Source: Paracidovorax konjaci
Lineage (GTDB): Bacteria; Pseudomonadota; Gammaproteobacteria; Burkholderiales; Burkholderiaceae_C
DNA: 64,000 nucleotides
Direction of reading: 5' to 3'
NCBI RefSeq assembly: GCF_900112675.1
Contig: NZ_FOMQ01000008.1
Span: 1 to 64,000 of the forward strand
Positions within the stretch are counted from its first letter, which is position 1. Each line of letters starts with the position of its first letter. Below, piece after piece: positions 29,465-38,212 of the stretch. The notes under the pieces are model-generated. The model did no database searches, was not told the origin of the DNA, and worked only from the letters and a program-made list of their open reading frames with translations. The position numbers and the translations under genes are program-made.

Positions 29465-30994
29465 TCAGCGTTCTCCCGCGGCCCAGTCCACCAGGGCTTC
29501 CATGGCCGCCCGGGCGGCCAGCGCGTTCGGGTGGTTGGCCAGGGCCACGACCACGTAGCGCCGCCCGCCCGCCGCGTGCACCACGCCGGCCAGCGCCGAG
29601 ACGTCGCGCAGCGTGCCGGTCTTGAGGTGCGCCGCACGCGCGGCGCGTCCGACCTGGCTGCGCCGCAGCGTGCCGTCGGCGCCGGCGATGGGCAGCGACG
29701 AAAGCAGTTCGGGCATGACGGGCGAGGCCCATGCCACCTGCAGCATGCGCGCGAGCGATGCGGCGCTCACGCGCGCCTCGCGGCTGAGCCCGGCGCCGTT
29801 GTCCAGCACGGGCGGCTCGGCGGCCGGCATGCGCTGGCGCCACCACTGCGCCACGGCGTTGCGCGCGCCATCGAAGGTGGCCGTGCCGTTCTTCTGCAGC
29901 GCGATGGTGAGGAAGACCTGCTGCGTCATGACGTTGTTGCTGTATTTGTTGATGCTGCGCACCGCCTCGGCGAGCGAGGGCGATGCCACGGTGAAGGCCG
30001 GCGCCAGGCCCTGCGGCACCCGCCCTTCGCGCACGCTGCCCGTGAGCTTGCCGCCCAGGTCGCGCCACAGGCCCTCGATGGCGCGGGCCGCGAAACCGTT
30101 CGGATCCGGAGGCGCCACGGGCCAGACGCGCTCGCCACAGGCGGCCGGAAACACGCCCTGGAACGCCACGCGCGCCGGGTCGGTCCAGTCGGGCTTGAGC
30201 GCCGTGCGCCAGTCGCCGCATTCGGCGCCCGGGGCGGCCAGCGGCACGGTGGCCGGCCAGGGCGCACCCGCCAGGGGCGGCTCGACCTGCACGCGCGCCA
30301 CGCCCGCGGCCGTGTCGGGCACGAAGGTCAGCGCCACCGACTTGAAATTGACGAGCAGCGCGTCCGGCGCCGCGTTGTAGGGCCGCAGGGGCTCCCCGTC
30401 GAACACGGCGGCATCGTGCGCCGGCAGGTCGAAGGCGCTGCGGTCCAGCACGATGTCGCCGACGATGACCTGCACGCCCTGGGCCTGCAGGCGCCGCAGC
30501 ATCAGCCACAGGCGCTCCACCACCAGCTGCGGGTCGCCCACGCCCTTGATGTACACGTTGCCGCGCAGGCTGCCGCCCTGCGGCCGCGCATCGAGGTAGA
30601 CCGGCGTGTCCCAGGTGAACGCAGGGCCCAGCAATTCGAGCGCCGCGTAGGTGGTGACGAGCTTCATCACCGAAGCGGGGTTCATGGGCTCCTGGGCGCG
30701 CCAGGCCAGGCGCGGCGCCTGGCGCCCTTCGGCATCGACCACCACGAAGGAGACGGCATCGAGCGGCACCTTGGCGCGCAGCAGGGCGGCCTCCACCGCC
30801 GAAGGCAGCGGGGTGGCCGCGGCCGCGGGCCGCACGGCGGCCGGCGCGGCACCCTTCTGCGCCAGGGCGGCGGGGCCGGGCAGCGCCAGCAGCGCCGCGC
30901 AGGCCCAGAGGGAGAGGGCACCCGGGCCCACCCCGAACCGGGCGGGCCCCGGAGCCCCGGACGAACGGAAACAACAGCGCAGGAAAGAAAGCAT
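29465..30994 (-). CDS. dacB: D-alanyl-D-alanine carboxypeptidase/endopeptidase PBP4
   Basis: Periplasmic penicillin-binding protein of the S13 family that trims or cleaves peptidoglycan cross-links. The 509-aa precursor has a long signal region ending near ALAQ (residue 46) and the three active-site motifs: SVMK (Ser108), SNN within NKYSNNVM, and KTG within AHLKTGTLRDVSALAG. Start at the ATG 30994; earlier in-frame starts add a non-signal-like leader. It is divergent from tsaB. Confidence 0.94.
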   Translation of the reverse strand: MLSFLRCCFRSSGAPGPARFGVGPGALSLWACAALLALPGPAALAQKGAAPAAVRPAAAATPLPSAVEAALLRAKVPLDAVSFVVVDAEGRQAPRLAWRAQEPMNPASVMKLVTTYAALELLGPAFTWDTPVYLDARPQGGSLRGNVYIKGVGDPQLVVERLWLMLRRLQAQGVQVIVGDIVLDRSAFDLPAHDAAVFDGEPLRPYNAAPDALLVNFKSVALTFVPDTAAGVARVQVEPPLAGAPWPATVPLAAPGAECGDWRTALKPDWTDPARVAFQGVFPAACGERVWPVAPPDPNGFAARAIEGLWRDLGGKLTGSVREGRVPQGLAPAFTVASPSLAEAVRSINKYSNNVMTQQVFLTIALQKNGTATFDGARNAVAQWWRQRMPAAEPPVLDNGAGLSREARVSAASLARMLQVAWASPVMPELLSSLPIAGADGTLRRSQVGRAARAAHLKTGTLRDVSALAGVVHAAGGRRYVVVALANHPNALAARAAMEALVDWAAGER

Positions 30995-31065
30995 GGCCGG
31001 GAGTCTAGGCCGAGTCGCCCACGGGTCCATCCCCTGCCGCGCACCCGCTCCGGGGCCGGTCCGCC

Positions 31066-31071
31066 GATAAT
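31066..31071 (+). promoter_or_regulatory. Candidate tsaB -10 element
   Basis: GATAAT in the 152-bp dacB/tsaB divergent gap, 76 bp before the tsaB start. No good -35 box is apparent. Confidence 0.35.
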
Positions 31072-31146
31072 CCCCCGCTGCCCCGCGCGCGCCTGCCGCC
31101 TTCTCCACCCGCGCCTCTTTCGCGGGGCACTGCCTTTTCCGCCACC

Positions 31147-31935
31147 ATGCACCTGCTCGCCTTCGACACCAGCACCGACACCCTCTCCATCGCCGTGCAG
31201 CGGCAGGACGGGGACGGCACTGCGCGCCTCTGGCAGCGCAGCGCGCCTGGCGGTGCCCAGGCCTCGGCCGGGCTGCTGCCCGCGATCCGGGCCCTGCTGG
31301 ACGAGGCCGGGCTGTCGTTCGACACGCTGGAGGCGATCGTCTTCGGCCGTGGGCCCGGCTCCTTCACGGGCCTACGAACGGCCTGCTCGGTGGCGCAGGG
31401 CCTGGCTTTCGGCGCACGCGCCGGCGCCGGCGTGCCCGTGCTGCCCGTGGACACCCTGCTCGCCCTGGCCGAAGAGGCCCGCGCCGCGCACGGCTGCACG
31501 CGCGTGGTGGCCGTGCTCGACGCCCGCATGGACGAGGTCTACACCGCCCGCTACGACTGGCACCCGGACCGGGGCTGGCACGGCGCCGACGGCGGCGGGT
31601 TCGGCCTCTGCGCCCCCGAGGCCGTGGAGGCGCCGCCAGGCTATGCGGTGGCCGGCAATGCACGCGCGGCCTATGGCGAGCGTCTTGCACCCGGTGCCCC
31701 GGAGTCCGCGCACCTGGCCGCACTGCCGACCGCCGCCGCGCTGCTGCGCCTGGCACCCGCCGTGCTGGCCGCCGGCGGCGCCGTGCCGGCCGCGGAGGCG
31801 CTGCCGCGCTACGTGCGCGACAAGGTGGCCCAGACCACGGCCGAGCGCGCGGCCGCGCGGGAGGCTGCCGCTGCAGCCGCATCCGCCGCCCCCCCTTCCA
31901 CCGCGGCCCCGGCTTCCGTATCCTCGCGGCCATGA
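31147..31935 (+). CDS. tsaB: tRNA t6A synthesis protein TsaB
   Basis: Non-catalytic partner of TsaD that helps transfer the threonylcarbamoyl group to tRNA. The 262-aa protein begins MHLLAFDTSTDTLSIAVQ and has VFGRGPGSFTGLRTACSVAQGLAFG near residue 66, the signature of the family. The C-terminus is unusually Ala- and Pro-rich. It overlaps rimI by four bases (ATGA), giving the common tsaB-rimI pair. Confidence 0.95.
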   Translation: MHLLAFDTSTDTLSIAVQRQDGDGTARLWQRSAPGGAQASAGLLPAIRALLDEAGLSFDTLEAIVFGRGPGSFTGLRTACSVAQGLAFGARAGAGVPVLPVDTLLALAEEARAAHGCTRVVAVLDARMDEVYTARYDWHPDRGWHGADGGGFGLCAPEAVEAPPGYAVAGNARAAYGERLAPGAPESAHLAALPTAAALLRLAPAVLAAGGAVPAAEALPRYVRDKVAQTTAERAAAREAAAAAASAAPPSTAAPASVSSRP

Positions 31936-32405
31936 GCGCCGTCATCCACACCCCCGACCAGGTCCGCTTCGAGCCGCTCACGCTCGCGCGCCTGGACGCG
32001 CTGCTGGAGGTGGAACAGCTCGCCTACTCCCACCCGTGGACGCGGGGCAATTTCACGGATGCGATGGCCGCGGGCTACGAGGTGCAACTGCTCATGGCGG
32101 GCGATGACGAACTGATCGGCTACTTCGTGGCCATGCGCGGCGTGGACGAGGTGCATCTGCTCAACTTCACCGTGGCGCCGCCCCACCAGCGCCAGGGCTG
32201 GGCCCGCATCCTGCTCGATGCGCTCGCGCTGTGGGCGCGCAGCCAGCGGGCCCAATGGCTATGGCTGGAGGTGCGCAGGAGCAACCAGCGCGCGCGCGAC
32301 GTGTACCTGGCGCGCGGCTTCCGCACCGTGGGCGAGCGCAAGCGCTACTACCCGGCGGACGGCGGCGACCGGGAAGACGCCATCGTGATGAGCCTTGCCC
32401 TGTGA
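31932..32405 (+). CDS. rimI: Ribosomal protein S18-alanine N-acetyltransferase
   Basis: A 157-aa GNAT enzyme expected to acetylate the N-terminal alanine of S18. It shows EVEQLAYSHPWTRGNFTDAM near residue 27, the acetyl-CoA region LNFTVAPPHQRQGWARILLDAL near 77, and WLEVRRSNQRARDVYLARGF near 113. Start codon overlaps the tsaB stop. Confidence 0.94.
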   Translation: MSAVIHTPDQVRFEPLTLARLDALLEVEQLAYSHPWTRGNFTDAMAAGYEVQLLMAGDDELIGYFVAMRGVDEVHLLNFTVAPPHQRQGWARILLDALALWARSQRAQWLWLEVRRSNQRARDVYLARGFRTVGERKRYYPADGGDREDAIVMSLAL

Positions 32406-32466
32406 GCCCCCGCCCGCCCGCCCCCACCGGGGCCCGCACCGCCGTGCGCCGCACGAAGACGACCCC

Positions 32467-33201
32467 ATGAGCCTCGACCTCGATCCCCGCCAGCGCGCCA
32501 TGTTGGCCGAAATGGGCATCACCGTATGGCAGCCCGCTGCCGAGCCGGCCCCGGCTGCCGCAGCCGCCACGGCCGCGGTGCCGGCGGCTGTCGCAGCCGG
32601 AGCCCCTGCGGCCCCCCCGCCACCGGCGGCGCCCCGCACGCCCGATGCCGGCGCCGGCCCGGCGCTGCGCCTGCATGCGCCGCAGCCGCTCTACCCCCAA
32701 GCCGACCCTGCCGCCACGCCCGTGGCGCTGGGAGCGGGCTGGCTGGTGGTGGCGGAGAGCGCGGCGCCCGATGCGCCGCTCACGGGCGACGCCGGCAAGC
32801 TGCTGGACAACATGCTGCGCGCGATGCGGCTGCACCGCCATCCACGCACCTTCTTCGCTGCCGTGGAGCGGGCCGCGCCCGGCCCGGCCGAGGCCGCCGC
32901 CGCCGCGGACGTGGCCGACGCGCTGCAGGCCGCCATCGCGGCGCTGCGGCCGTCGATGGTGCTGGTGCTCGGCCTGTCGGCCGCCCGCGCCGTGCTCGGC
33001 AGCCGCGAGCCGCTCGGGCGCCTGCGCGCCACCGCCCACCAGTTGCCAGACGGCACGCCGGCCGTCGTCACCTACGACCCGGCCTACCTGCTGCGCGCGC
33101 CCGACGCCAAGGCCGCCGCCTGGTCCGACCTGTGCCGCGCGCTCGCACGGGTGCGCAGCAGCGGCGCTGCCCCCGCGCCCGCGGCCCCCTCCGGCCACTG
33201 A
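32467..33201 (+). CDS. Degenerate type-4 uracil-DNA glycosylase-like protein
   Basis: A 244-aa protein in the place where related bacteria carry a family 4 UDG. An Ala/Pro-rich linker (about 20-65) precedes a UDG-like core with TGDAGKLLDNMLRAMRL, RPSMVLVLGLSAARAVLG and VTYDPAYLLRAPDAKAAAWSDLCRAL. The usual Fe-S cysteines (CxxC region and LKCRPPxNR) are absent, the GEAPG loop is lost (AESAAP), and the HPxYLLR histidine is Asp. It may no longer excise uracil. Start ATG at 32467, 61 bp after rimI. Confidence 0.75.
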   Translation: MSLDLDPRQRAMLAEMGITVWQPAAEPAPAAAAATAAVPAAVAAGAPAAPPPPAAPRTPDAGAGPALRLHAPQPLYPQADPAATPVALGAGWLVVAESAAPDAPLTGDAGKLLDNMLRAMRLHRHPRTFFAAVERAAPGPAEAAAAADVADALQAAIAALRPSMVLVLGLSAARAVLGSREPLGRLRATAHQLPDGTPAVVTYDPAYLLRAPDAKAAAWSDLCRALARVRSSGAAPAPAAPSGH

Positions 33202-33265
33202 GTCGCCGCGAACGGGGCCGCCGCGCCCCCGCAAAACGGCCCCACGCACGGCCCCCGCTGACACG

Positions 33266-33285
33266 CGCCCGTCACGTAACGGGCG
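33266..33285. promoter_or_regulatory. Inverted repeat upstream of corA
   Basis: CGCCCGT-CACGTA-ACGGGCG, a perfect 7-bp inverted repeat with a 6-bp centre, just upstream of the likely corA -10. It could be an operator overlapping the -35 region or a hairpin ending the upstream transcript; there is no T-run. Confidence 0.4.
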
Positions 33286-33294
33286 TGCCGCAAT

Positions 33295-33300
33295 GCCATA
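33295..33300 (+). promoter_or_regulatory. Candidate corA -10 element
   Basis: CATAAT, which would start transcription near 33307 and give a leader of about 150 nt before corA. Confidence 0.45.
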
Positions 33301-33306
33301 ATCCGC

Positions 33307-33456
33307 CGCTTGCTTTTTTGGAGAGAGCTTCGTGGAAACCTACCCCAGTCGGTAGCTTTCAACTCCCGGTGTGCACAGGCCTTGGGGGATTGAAAGCGCC
33401 TCAACGCCCCCTTATCGCCAACGGCGCCATCGCGCCAACCCACCGGGAGTGAGCCC
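33307..33456 (+). promoter_or_regulatory. Structured 5' leader of corA
   Basis: The leader holds a small stem CTACC/GGTAG (33340-33344 with 33351-33355), then a longer hairpin whose arms CTTTCAA (33356-33362) and TTGAAAG (33390-33396) pair perfectly and are extended by CTCCC/GGGGG pairing. GC-rich complementary stretches follow up to the ribosome site GGGAG. This may be a cation-responsive or attenuating leader; I do not match it to a named riboswitch. Confidence 0.4.
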
Positions 33457-34443
33457 ATGCTCAACATCTTCACGCTCGCCAACGGCCGCCTGGTCCAGGA
33501 AGAAATCGATTCCCTGGAAGACCTGGCCCGGTTCCAGCCCATCTGGGTCGACCTCGAATCCCCCACGCTCGAAGAAAAGCGCTGGATCAAGCAGCACTAC
33601 GGCCTGCAGATCCCCGCCGACGCGATGGACGAGGACATCGAGGAATCGGCCCGCTTCTACGAAGAAGACAACGGCGAAGTCCACATCCGCAGCGACTTCC
33701 TGATCGACGACGAAGACAACCCGCGCTCGGTGCGCGTGGCCTTCATCCTGAACCTCGTCAACGACACCCTCAAGAGCAAGGGCGTGCTGTTCTCGATCCA
33801 CGACGAGGACCTGCCCGTCTTCCGCCTGCTGCGCATGCGCGCGCGCCGCGCGCCCGGCCTGCTGGAAGATGCCAAGGAAGTGCTGCTCAAGCTCTTCGAC
33901 CTGGACGCGGAATACTCCGCCGACACGCTCGAAGGCATCTACGACGAACTCAAGGAAGTGAGCACCCAGGTGCTCTCGGGCGACGTGACCGACGCGCGTG
34001 CCGGCGAGGTGCTGGCCGCCATCGCACGCCAGGAGGACCTGAACGGCCGCATCCGCCGCAACGTGATGGACACGCGCCGCGCCGTGAGCTTCATGATGCG
34101 CAGCAAGATGCTCAATGCCGAGCAGTTCGAGGACGCACGGCAGATCCTGCGCGACCTGGAATCGCTGGACAACCACACCGCCTTCCTCTTCGAGAAGATC
34201 AACTTCCTGATGGACGCCACCGTCGGCTTCATCAACATCAACCAGAACAAGATCATCAAGATCTTCTCGGTGGCCAGCGTCGCGCTGCTGCCCCCGACGC
34301 TCATCGCGAGCGTGTACGGCATGAACTTCGAGTTCATGCCCGAGCTGAAGTGGACCTACGGCTACGTGTACGGCATCCTGCTGATGGTGGCCAGCGCGCT
34401 GGGCCCCATGTGGTACTTCCGCCGCCGCGGCTGGCTCAAGTGA
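33457..34443 (+). CDS. corA: Magnesium/cobalt transporter CorA
   Basis: Mg2+ channel of the inner membrane, forming pentamers. The 328-aa protein has a long acidic and helical cytoplasmic domain, then two C-terminal helices with the signature YGMNFEFMPEL (GMN motif near residue 288) between them and a basic tail RRRGWLK. Start ATG at 33457 with GGGAG upstream. It stands alone behind a long leader. Confidence 0.96.
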   Translation: MLNIFTLANGRLVQEEIDSLEDLARFQPIWVDLESPTLEEKRWIKQHYGLQIPADAMDEDIEESARFYEEDNGEVHIRSDFLIDDEDNPRSVRVAFILNLVNDTLKSKGVLFSIHDEDLPVFRLLRMRARRAPGLLEDAKEVLLKLFDLDAEYSADTLEGIYDELKEVSTQVLSGDVTDARAGEVLAAIARQEDLNGRIRRNVMDTRRAVSFMMRSKMLNAEQFEDARQILRDLESLDNHTAFLFEKINFLMDATVGFININQNKIIKIFSVASVALLPPTLIASVYGMNFEFMPELKWTYGYVYGILLMVASALGPMWYFRRRGWLK

Positions 34444-34491
34444 CCGCGGGCGCCCCACCGGCGCCTGTGCGGAGGGCTCAAGAGCGTTTCA

Positions 34492-34543
34492 TGCTCCATG
34501 CCGCCGGAAACATTGAATAGTCTGCTATTAAAAATATAGCAAA
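34492..34543 (+). repeat. Copy of the ~50-bp GCCGCC/TTGCTAT repeat
   Basis: TGCTCCATGCCGCC, CATTGAATAG, then a hairpin TGCTAT (34523-34528) / ATAGCA (34536-34541). As at 11671, it abuts the stop codon of the leftward gene, here mtnN. It lies between convergent corA and mtnN. Confidence 0.8.
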
Positions 34544-35299
34544 TCAAAGTTTCTGCAGCAGCCGCCCGACGATGCCGTCGGCATAGCGGCCCGCCACCGT
34601 CCGCACGAAGTGGGCGAAGTCGCGCGGCGCATCGTCGTCCGCGCGGTCGGAGATGGTGCGCACCGCCGCGAAGGGCACGCCGTGGTCGGCGCACACCTGG
34701 GCCACCGCGGCGCCTTCCATCTCGACGGCCAGCACGTCGTGGCCGGCGGCCCGCAGCGTCCGCGCCAGCGCATCGGCCTCGGCCGCGCCGGACACGAAGC
34801 GGTCGCCGCTCGCCACCAAGCCCGCATGCACGGCCGCGGCGCGCACCGCCCGCTCCTGCGGCATCGAACCGCCCGCGGCGGCCGCCAGGCATTCGTGCGC
34901 GGCCTCCAGCAGCCGGCCCGTGAGCGCCGGGTCGCAGGCCATGCGCACGCGCCCGTAGCCCGGCACCTCCCAGCGCGGAAAGAGCGGCGAGGCATCCATG
35001 TCGTGCTGGAGCATCTCCTCCGCGACGACCACATCGCCGATCCGCACGCCCTCGCCCAGCCCGCCCGCCACGCCCGTGAAGACGATGCGCTCCGCACCGA
35101 AGCGTTCGATCAGCGCAGCCGCCGTGGTGGCGGCCGCCACCTTGCCGATGCCCGAGAGCGCCAGCACGGCGTCGCGGCCGTGCAGTGTGCCGCGCTGGAA
35201 CGTGCGGCCGGCGTGCACGATGCGGGCGGCGGGCTGCAGGGCGGCGGAGAGCCCGGCCTGTTCGTCGGGCAGGGCACTGAGGATGGCGATCGTCGGCAT
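34544..35299 (-). CDS. mtnN: 5'-methylthioadenosine/S-adenosylhomocysteine nucleosidase
   Basis: Hydrolyses MTA and SAH to adenine, recycling products of polyamine synthesis and methylation; speD at 49154 would produce MTA indirectly. The 251-aa protein has ILSALPDEQAGLSAAL near the start, FTGVAGGLGEGVRIGDVVVAEEM near 73, the substrate-binding EMEGAAVAQVC near 193, and RTISDRADDDA near 213 with the catalytic Asp. Start ATG at 35299. Confidence 0.93.
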   Translation of the reverse strand: MPTIAILSALPDEQAGLSAALQPAARIVHAGRTFQRGTLHGRDAVLALSGIGKVAAATTAAALIERFGAERIVFTGVAGGLGEGVRIGDVVVAEEMLQHDMDASPLFPRWEVPGYGRVRMACDPALTGRLLEAAHECLAAAAGGSMPQERAVRAAAVHAGLVASGDRFVSGAAEADALARTLRAAGHDVLAVEMEGAAVAQVCADHGVPFAAVRTISDRADDDAPRDFAHFVRTVAGRYADGIVGRLLQKL

Positions 35300-35322
35300 G
35301 GCAGGGACCGCTGGGCGGCGGC

Positions 35323-35358
35323 CAAAAAAAGAAGGCCGGCGGCAACACGCCGCCGGCC
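35323..35358 (-). terminator. Intrinsic terminator downstream of fadD
   Basis: GGCCGGCGGC and GCCGCCGGCC make a perfect 10-bp stem with a 5-nt loop; on the minus strand it is followed by TTCTTTTTTT. It ends fadD transcription before mtnN. Confidence 0.88.
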
Positions 35359-35393
35359 GGGAACGAAAGGGCCGCGGGTTCCGGGCCGGGCCG

Positions 35394-37076
35394 TCAGGCC
35401 TTCTTGTCGCGCAGTTCGCGCCGCAGGATCTTGCCCACGGGCGTCTTGGGCAGCGATTCGCGGAACTCGATCACGCGCGGCTGCTTGTAGCCCGTGAGGT
35501 TGGCGCGGCAGAACTCGCGCACCTGGGCCTCGGTCAGGTCGGCGGCCTTGCGCACCACGACCAGCTTCACGGCTTCGCCGGTCTTGTCGTCGGGCACGCC
35601 CACCACGGCGCACTCCAGCACGCCCGGGCATTCGGCCACGACTTCCTCGACCTCGTTCGGATAGACGTTGAAGCCGCTCACCAGCACCATGTCCTTCTTG
35701 CGGTCCACGATCTTGAAGAAGCCGCGATCGTCCATCACGCCGACGTCGCCGGTCTTGAAGTAGCCGTCCTCGGTCATGACCTTGGCGGTCTCGTCGGGGC
35801 GCTGCCAGTAGCCGGCCATGACCTGCGGGCCCTGGATGGCGATCTCGCCGGCCCGGCCGGGCTCGACCACGTCGCGGCCCTCGTCGTCGATGAGCTTCAT
35901 GCGTGTGTTGGAGATCGGCACGCCGATGGTGCCCGTGTATTCCTTGTTGGTTACCGGGTTGCAGCTCACGGACGGGCTGGTCTCCGAGAGGCCGTAGCCC
36001 TCGCAGATCGGGCAGCCGGTCTTCTCCAGCCACAGGCGCGCCACCGCGCCCTGCACGGCCATGCCGCCGCCCACGGAGACCTTGAGGTTCTTCCAGTTGA
36101 CCGTGTTGAAGTCGGGGTGGTTCGCCAGCCCGTTGAAGAGCGTGTTCACGGCCGGGAAGCTGTGGAACGTGTGGCGCGACAGCTCCTTCAGCACCGCGGC
36201 GAGGTCGCGCGGGTTGGGGATGAGGATGGTCTTGGCGCCCGTGCGCATGGCCAGCATCATGTTCGCGGTGAACGCGAAGATATGGTAGAGCGGCAGCGCG
36301 CACACACTGGCCGGCTGCTCGCCGGCAGGCACCTTGGCCATGGCGGGCGCGTTCCAGGCCTCGGACTGCAGCACGTTGGCGATGAGGTTGCGGTGCAGCA
36401 GCACCGCGCCCTTGGAAACCCCGGTCGTGCCGCCCGTGTATTGCAGCAGCGCCACGTCGTCGGGCCGCAGGTCGGGTTTGCGCAGGGTGCCGCGCCCGCC
36501 CTTCGCGAGCGCATCGTTGAAACGCACGGCGCCGGGCAGCGAGAACGGCGGTACCAGCTTCTTCACCTTGCGCACCACGTAGTTCACGAGCAGGCCCTTC
36601 AGCAGGCCGAGCTGGTCGCCCATGGCGCAGAGCACCACGTGCTGCACCTGCGTGGAGCCGATGCATGCCTGCAGCGTGGCCGCGAAATTCTCGATGATGA
36701 TGATCGCCTTGGCGCCCGAGTCCTTGAGCTGGTGCTCCAGCTCGCGCGGCGTGTAGAGCGGATTCACGTTGACCACCACGTAGCCCGCGCGCAGCACGGC
36801 CGCGACGGCGACCGGATACTGGGGCACGTTGGGCATCATGACCGCCACGCGGTCGCCCCGGGCCAGTCCCAGGCCCTGCAGGTAGGCCGCCATGTGGCGG
36901 CTCTGCACCTCGGTATCCGTGAAGCTCACGTCCTTGCCCATGAAGCTGTAGGCCGTGCGGTCCGCATGCTTCTGGAAGGCTTCCTCCATCAGGGCGACGA
37001 GCGACGGGTACTGGGTCGGGTCGATGTCGGCCGGCACCCCAGCGGGGTAGGCGGCGAGCCACGGACGGTCGTTCAT
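35394..37076 (-). CDS. fadD: Long-chain fatty acid-CoA ligase
   Basis: Activates fatty acids to acyl-CoA for beta-oxidation or lipid synthesis. The 560-aa protein has the AMP-binding loop YTGGTTGVSKGAVL near residue 213, the GYGLSETSP motif near 358, the hinge DRKKDMVLVSGFNVYPNEVEE near 455, and PKTPVGKILRRELR at the end. The ATG at 37076 is the family start. It stands alone with its own terminator. Confidence 0.93.
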   Translation of the reverse strand: MNDRPWLAAYPAGVPADIDPTQYPSLVALMEEAFQKHADRTAYSFMGKDVSFTDTEVQSRHMAAYLQGLGLARGDRVAVMMPNVPQYPVAVAAVLRAGYVVVNVNPLYTPRELEHQLKDSGAKAIIIIENFAATLQACIGSTQVQHVVLCAMGDQLGLLKGLLVNYVVRKVKKLVPPFSLPGAVRFNDALAKGGRGTLRKPDLRPDDVALLQYTGGTTGVSKGAVLLHRNLIANVLQSEAWNAPAMAKVPAGEQPASVCALPLYHIFAFTANMMLAMRTGAKTILIPNPRDLAAVLKELSRHTFHSFPAVNTLFNGLANHPDFNTVNWKNLKVSVGGGMAVQGAVARLWLEKTGCPICEGYGLSETSPSVSCNPVTNKEYTGTIGVPISNTRMKLIDDEGRDVVEPGRAGEIAIQGPQVMAGYWQRPDETAKVMTEDGYFKTGDVGVMDDRGFFKIVDRKKDMVLVSGFNVYPNEVEEVVAECPGVLECAVVGVPDDKTGEAVKLVVVRKAADLTEAQVREFCRANLTGYKQPRVIEFRESLPKTPVGKILRRELRDKKA

Positions 37077-37211
37077 GCTGTATGTCTCCAGAACCTGCTG
37101 TTACAAAAAGAACCCGCATTCTGCGGGCGCCGGGCCGGTACGCGTGTCTGGGCTTTCCCTAGCGCCTCTGCCTCGGGGCTGCCGGCATGACGGGCCCCGA
37201 GGCCCGCTTGT

Positions 37212-37955
37212 TCACGGCGCGATGGGCACCGGAAAGGGCGGAATGACCAGGCGGCCGTCCATCATCGACGTGCTCACGCGCGCGGCCGCGGCCAGCTTCT
37301 CGCTCCACTCGAAGGCGGGGCGCCCGGCGACCAGGAATTCGTCGTTGTTGCGCGTGACGGGCCGCAGCAGGCTCTGGGACGCGATCACGTCGATCGACAT
37401 GAAGGCGCCGCCGCTGTTCGCGTAGCGGTAGAGCACATGGGAATAGGGGCCGCCCGGTGCGAGGTGCTTCTCTGCCATCCACTGGGCCACCACCGGCCGG
37501 CTGCGCACGAGATAGTCGCCCGTATCGGCCCGCCGCTTGTAGCGCAGGCAGTCGGCGCGCGCCGGGCTGCCGCGGGTCTTGTCCTCCACGAACACGCCGT
37601 CCTGCTGCCGGCAGGGCGCCGTCCACAGCGTGGTGTCGCGCGGGTAGTTGGTGGCGTTGGTCTGCACGAAGAACAGGGCCAGCAGCGGCCGGTCCTTGCC
37701 CGGGCCGCGCAGGCCCAGGACCGTGGTTTCCATCGGCAGGTCGGCCGCGATGTCGTCGGGCAGGACGTCGAGCACGAGGCTGCTGCGGTGCAGCACCTCC
37801 CAGTCGCCCGGCGGCAGGTCGACCTGGGCGCGGCCGACGTGCGGCAGCGAGGGCTGCACCGGCGCGCAGCCCGCGAGCGACAGCAGAACGGCGCCTGCAA
37901 GCAGGAAACCCCGGCCAGCGCGTGCGGGCAGAAACGTAAATGGCGGCTTTTTCAC
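37212..37955 (-). CDS. Hypothetical lipoprotein
   Basis: A 247-aa predicted lipoprotein: KK start, hydrophobic stretch, lipobox LAGC (Cys near 30). The rest is soluble, with PLLALFFVQTNATNYPRDTTLWTAPC, two conserved-looking cysteines and HVLYRYANSGGAFMSIDVI. The frame starts at a GTG without a clear ribosome site, yet the signal peptide supports it. I do not recognise a named domain. It stands between fadD and fba, leftward. Confidence 0.72.
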   Translation of the reverse strand: MKKPPFTFLPARAGRGFLLAGAVLLSLAGCAPVQPSLPHVGRAQVDLPPGDWEVLHRSSLVLDVLPDDIAADLPMETTVLGLRGPGKDRPLLALFFVQTNATNYPRDTTLWTAPCRQQDGVFVEDKTRGSPARADCLRYKRRADTGDYLVRSRPVVAQWMAEKHLAPGGPYSHVLYRYANSGGAFMSIDVIASQSLLRPVTRNNDEFLVAGRPAFEWSEKLAAAARVSTSMMDGRLVIPPFPVPIAP

Positions 37956-38212
37956 GGAACGGGCGATTCGGAAGGAATGCGGAAGGACTCGCGGAGGGCT
38001 CCGGCCGCGGATGCGTTGAGCGGCGCGGCCCCGGCCCGGCGGCGGAGTCCGAGCTTAACCCGAACCCGCCGGTGCGGCGCCAGGGGCTGGACCGTGCGGG
38101 CCGCGAGGCGCCCCGCAATGCCCGCCACCGCGTCGGCAGGCGGCCCGGCACAGCGCCGTGGCCAAGGGGATGCGGGCCGGTGGGCGGCATGGGTGCCGCC
38201 CGGGCACAGCCC

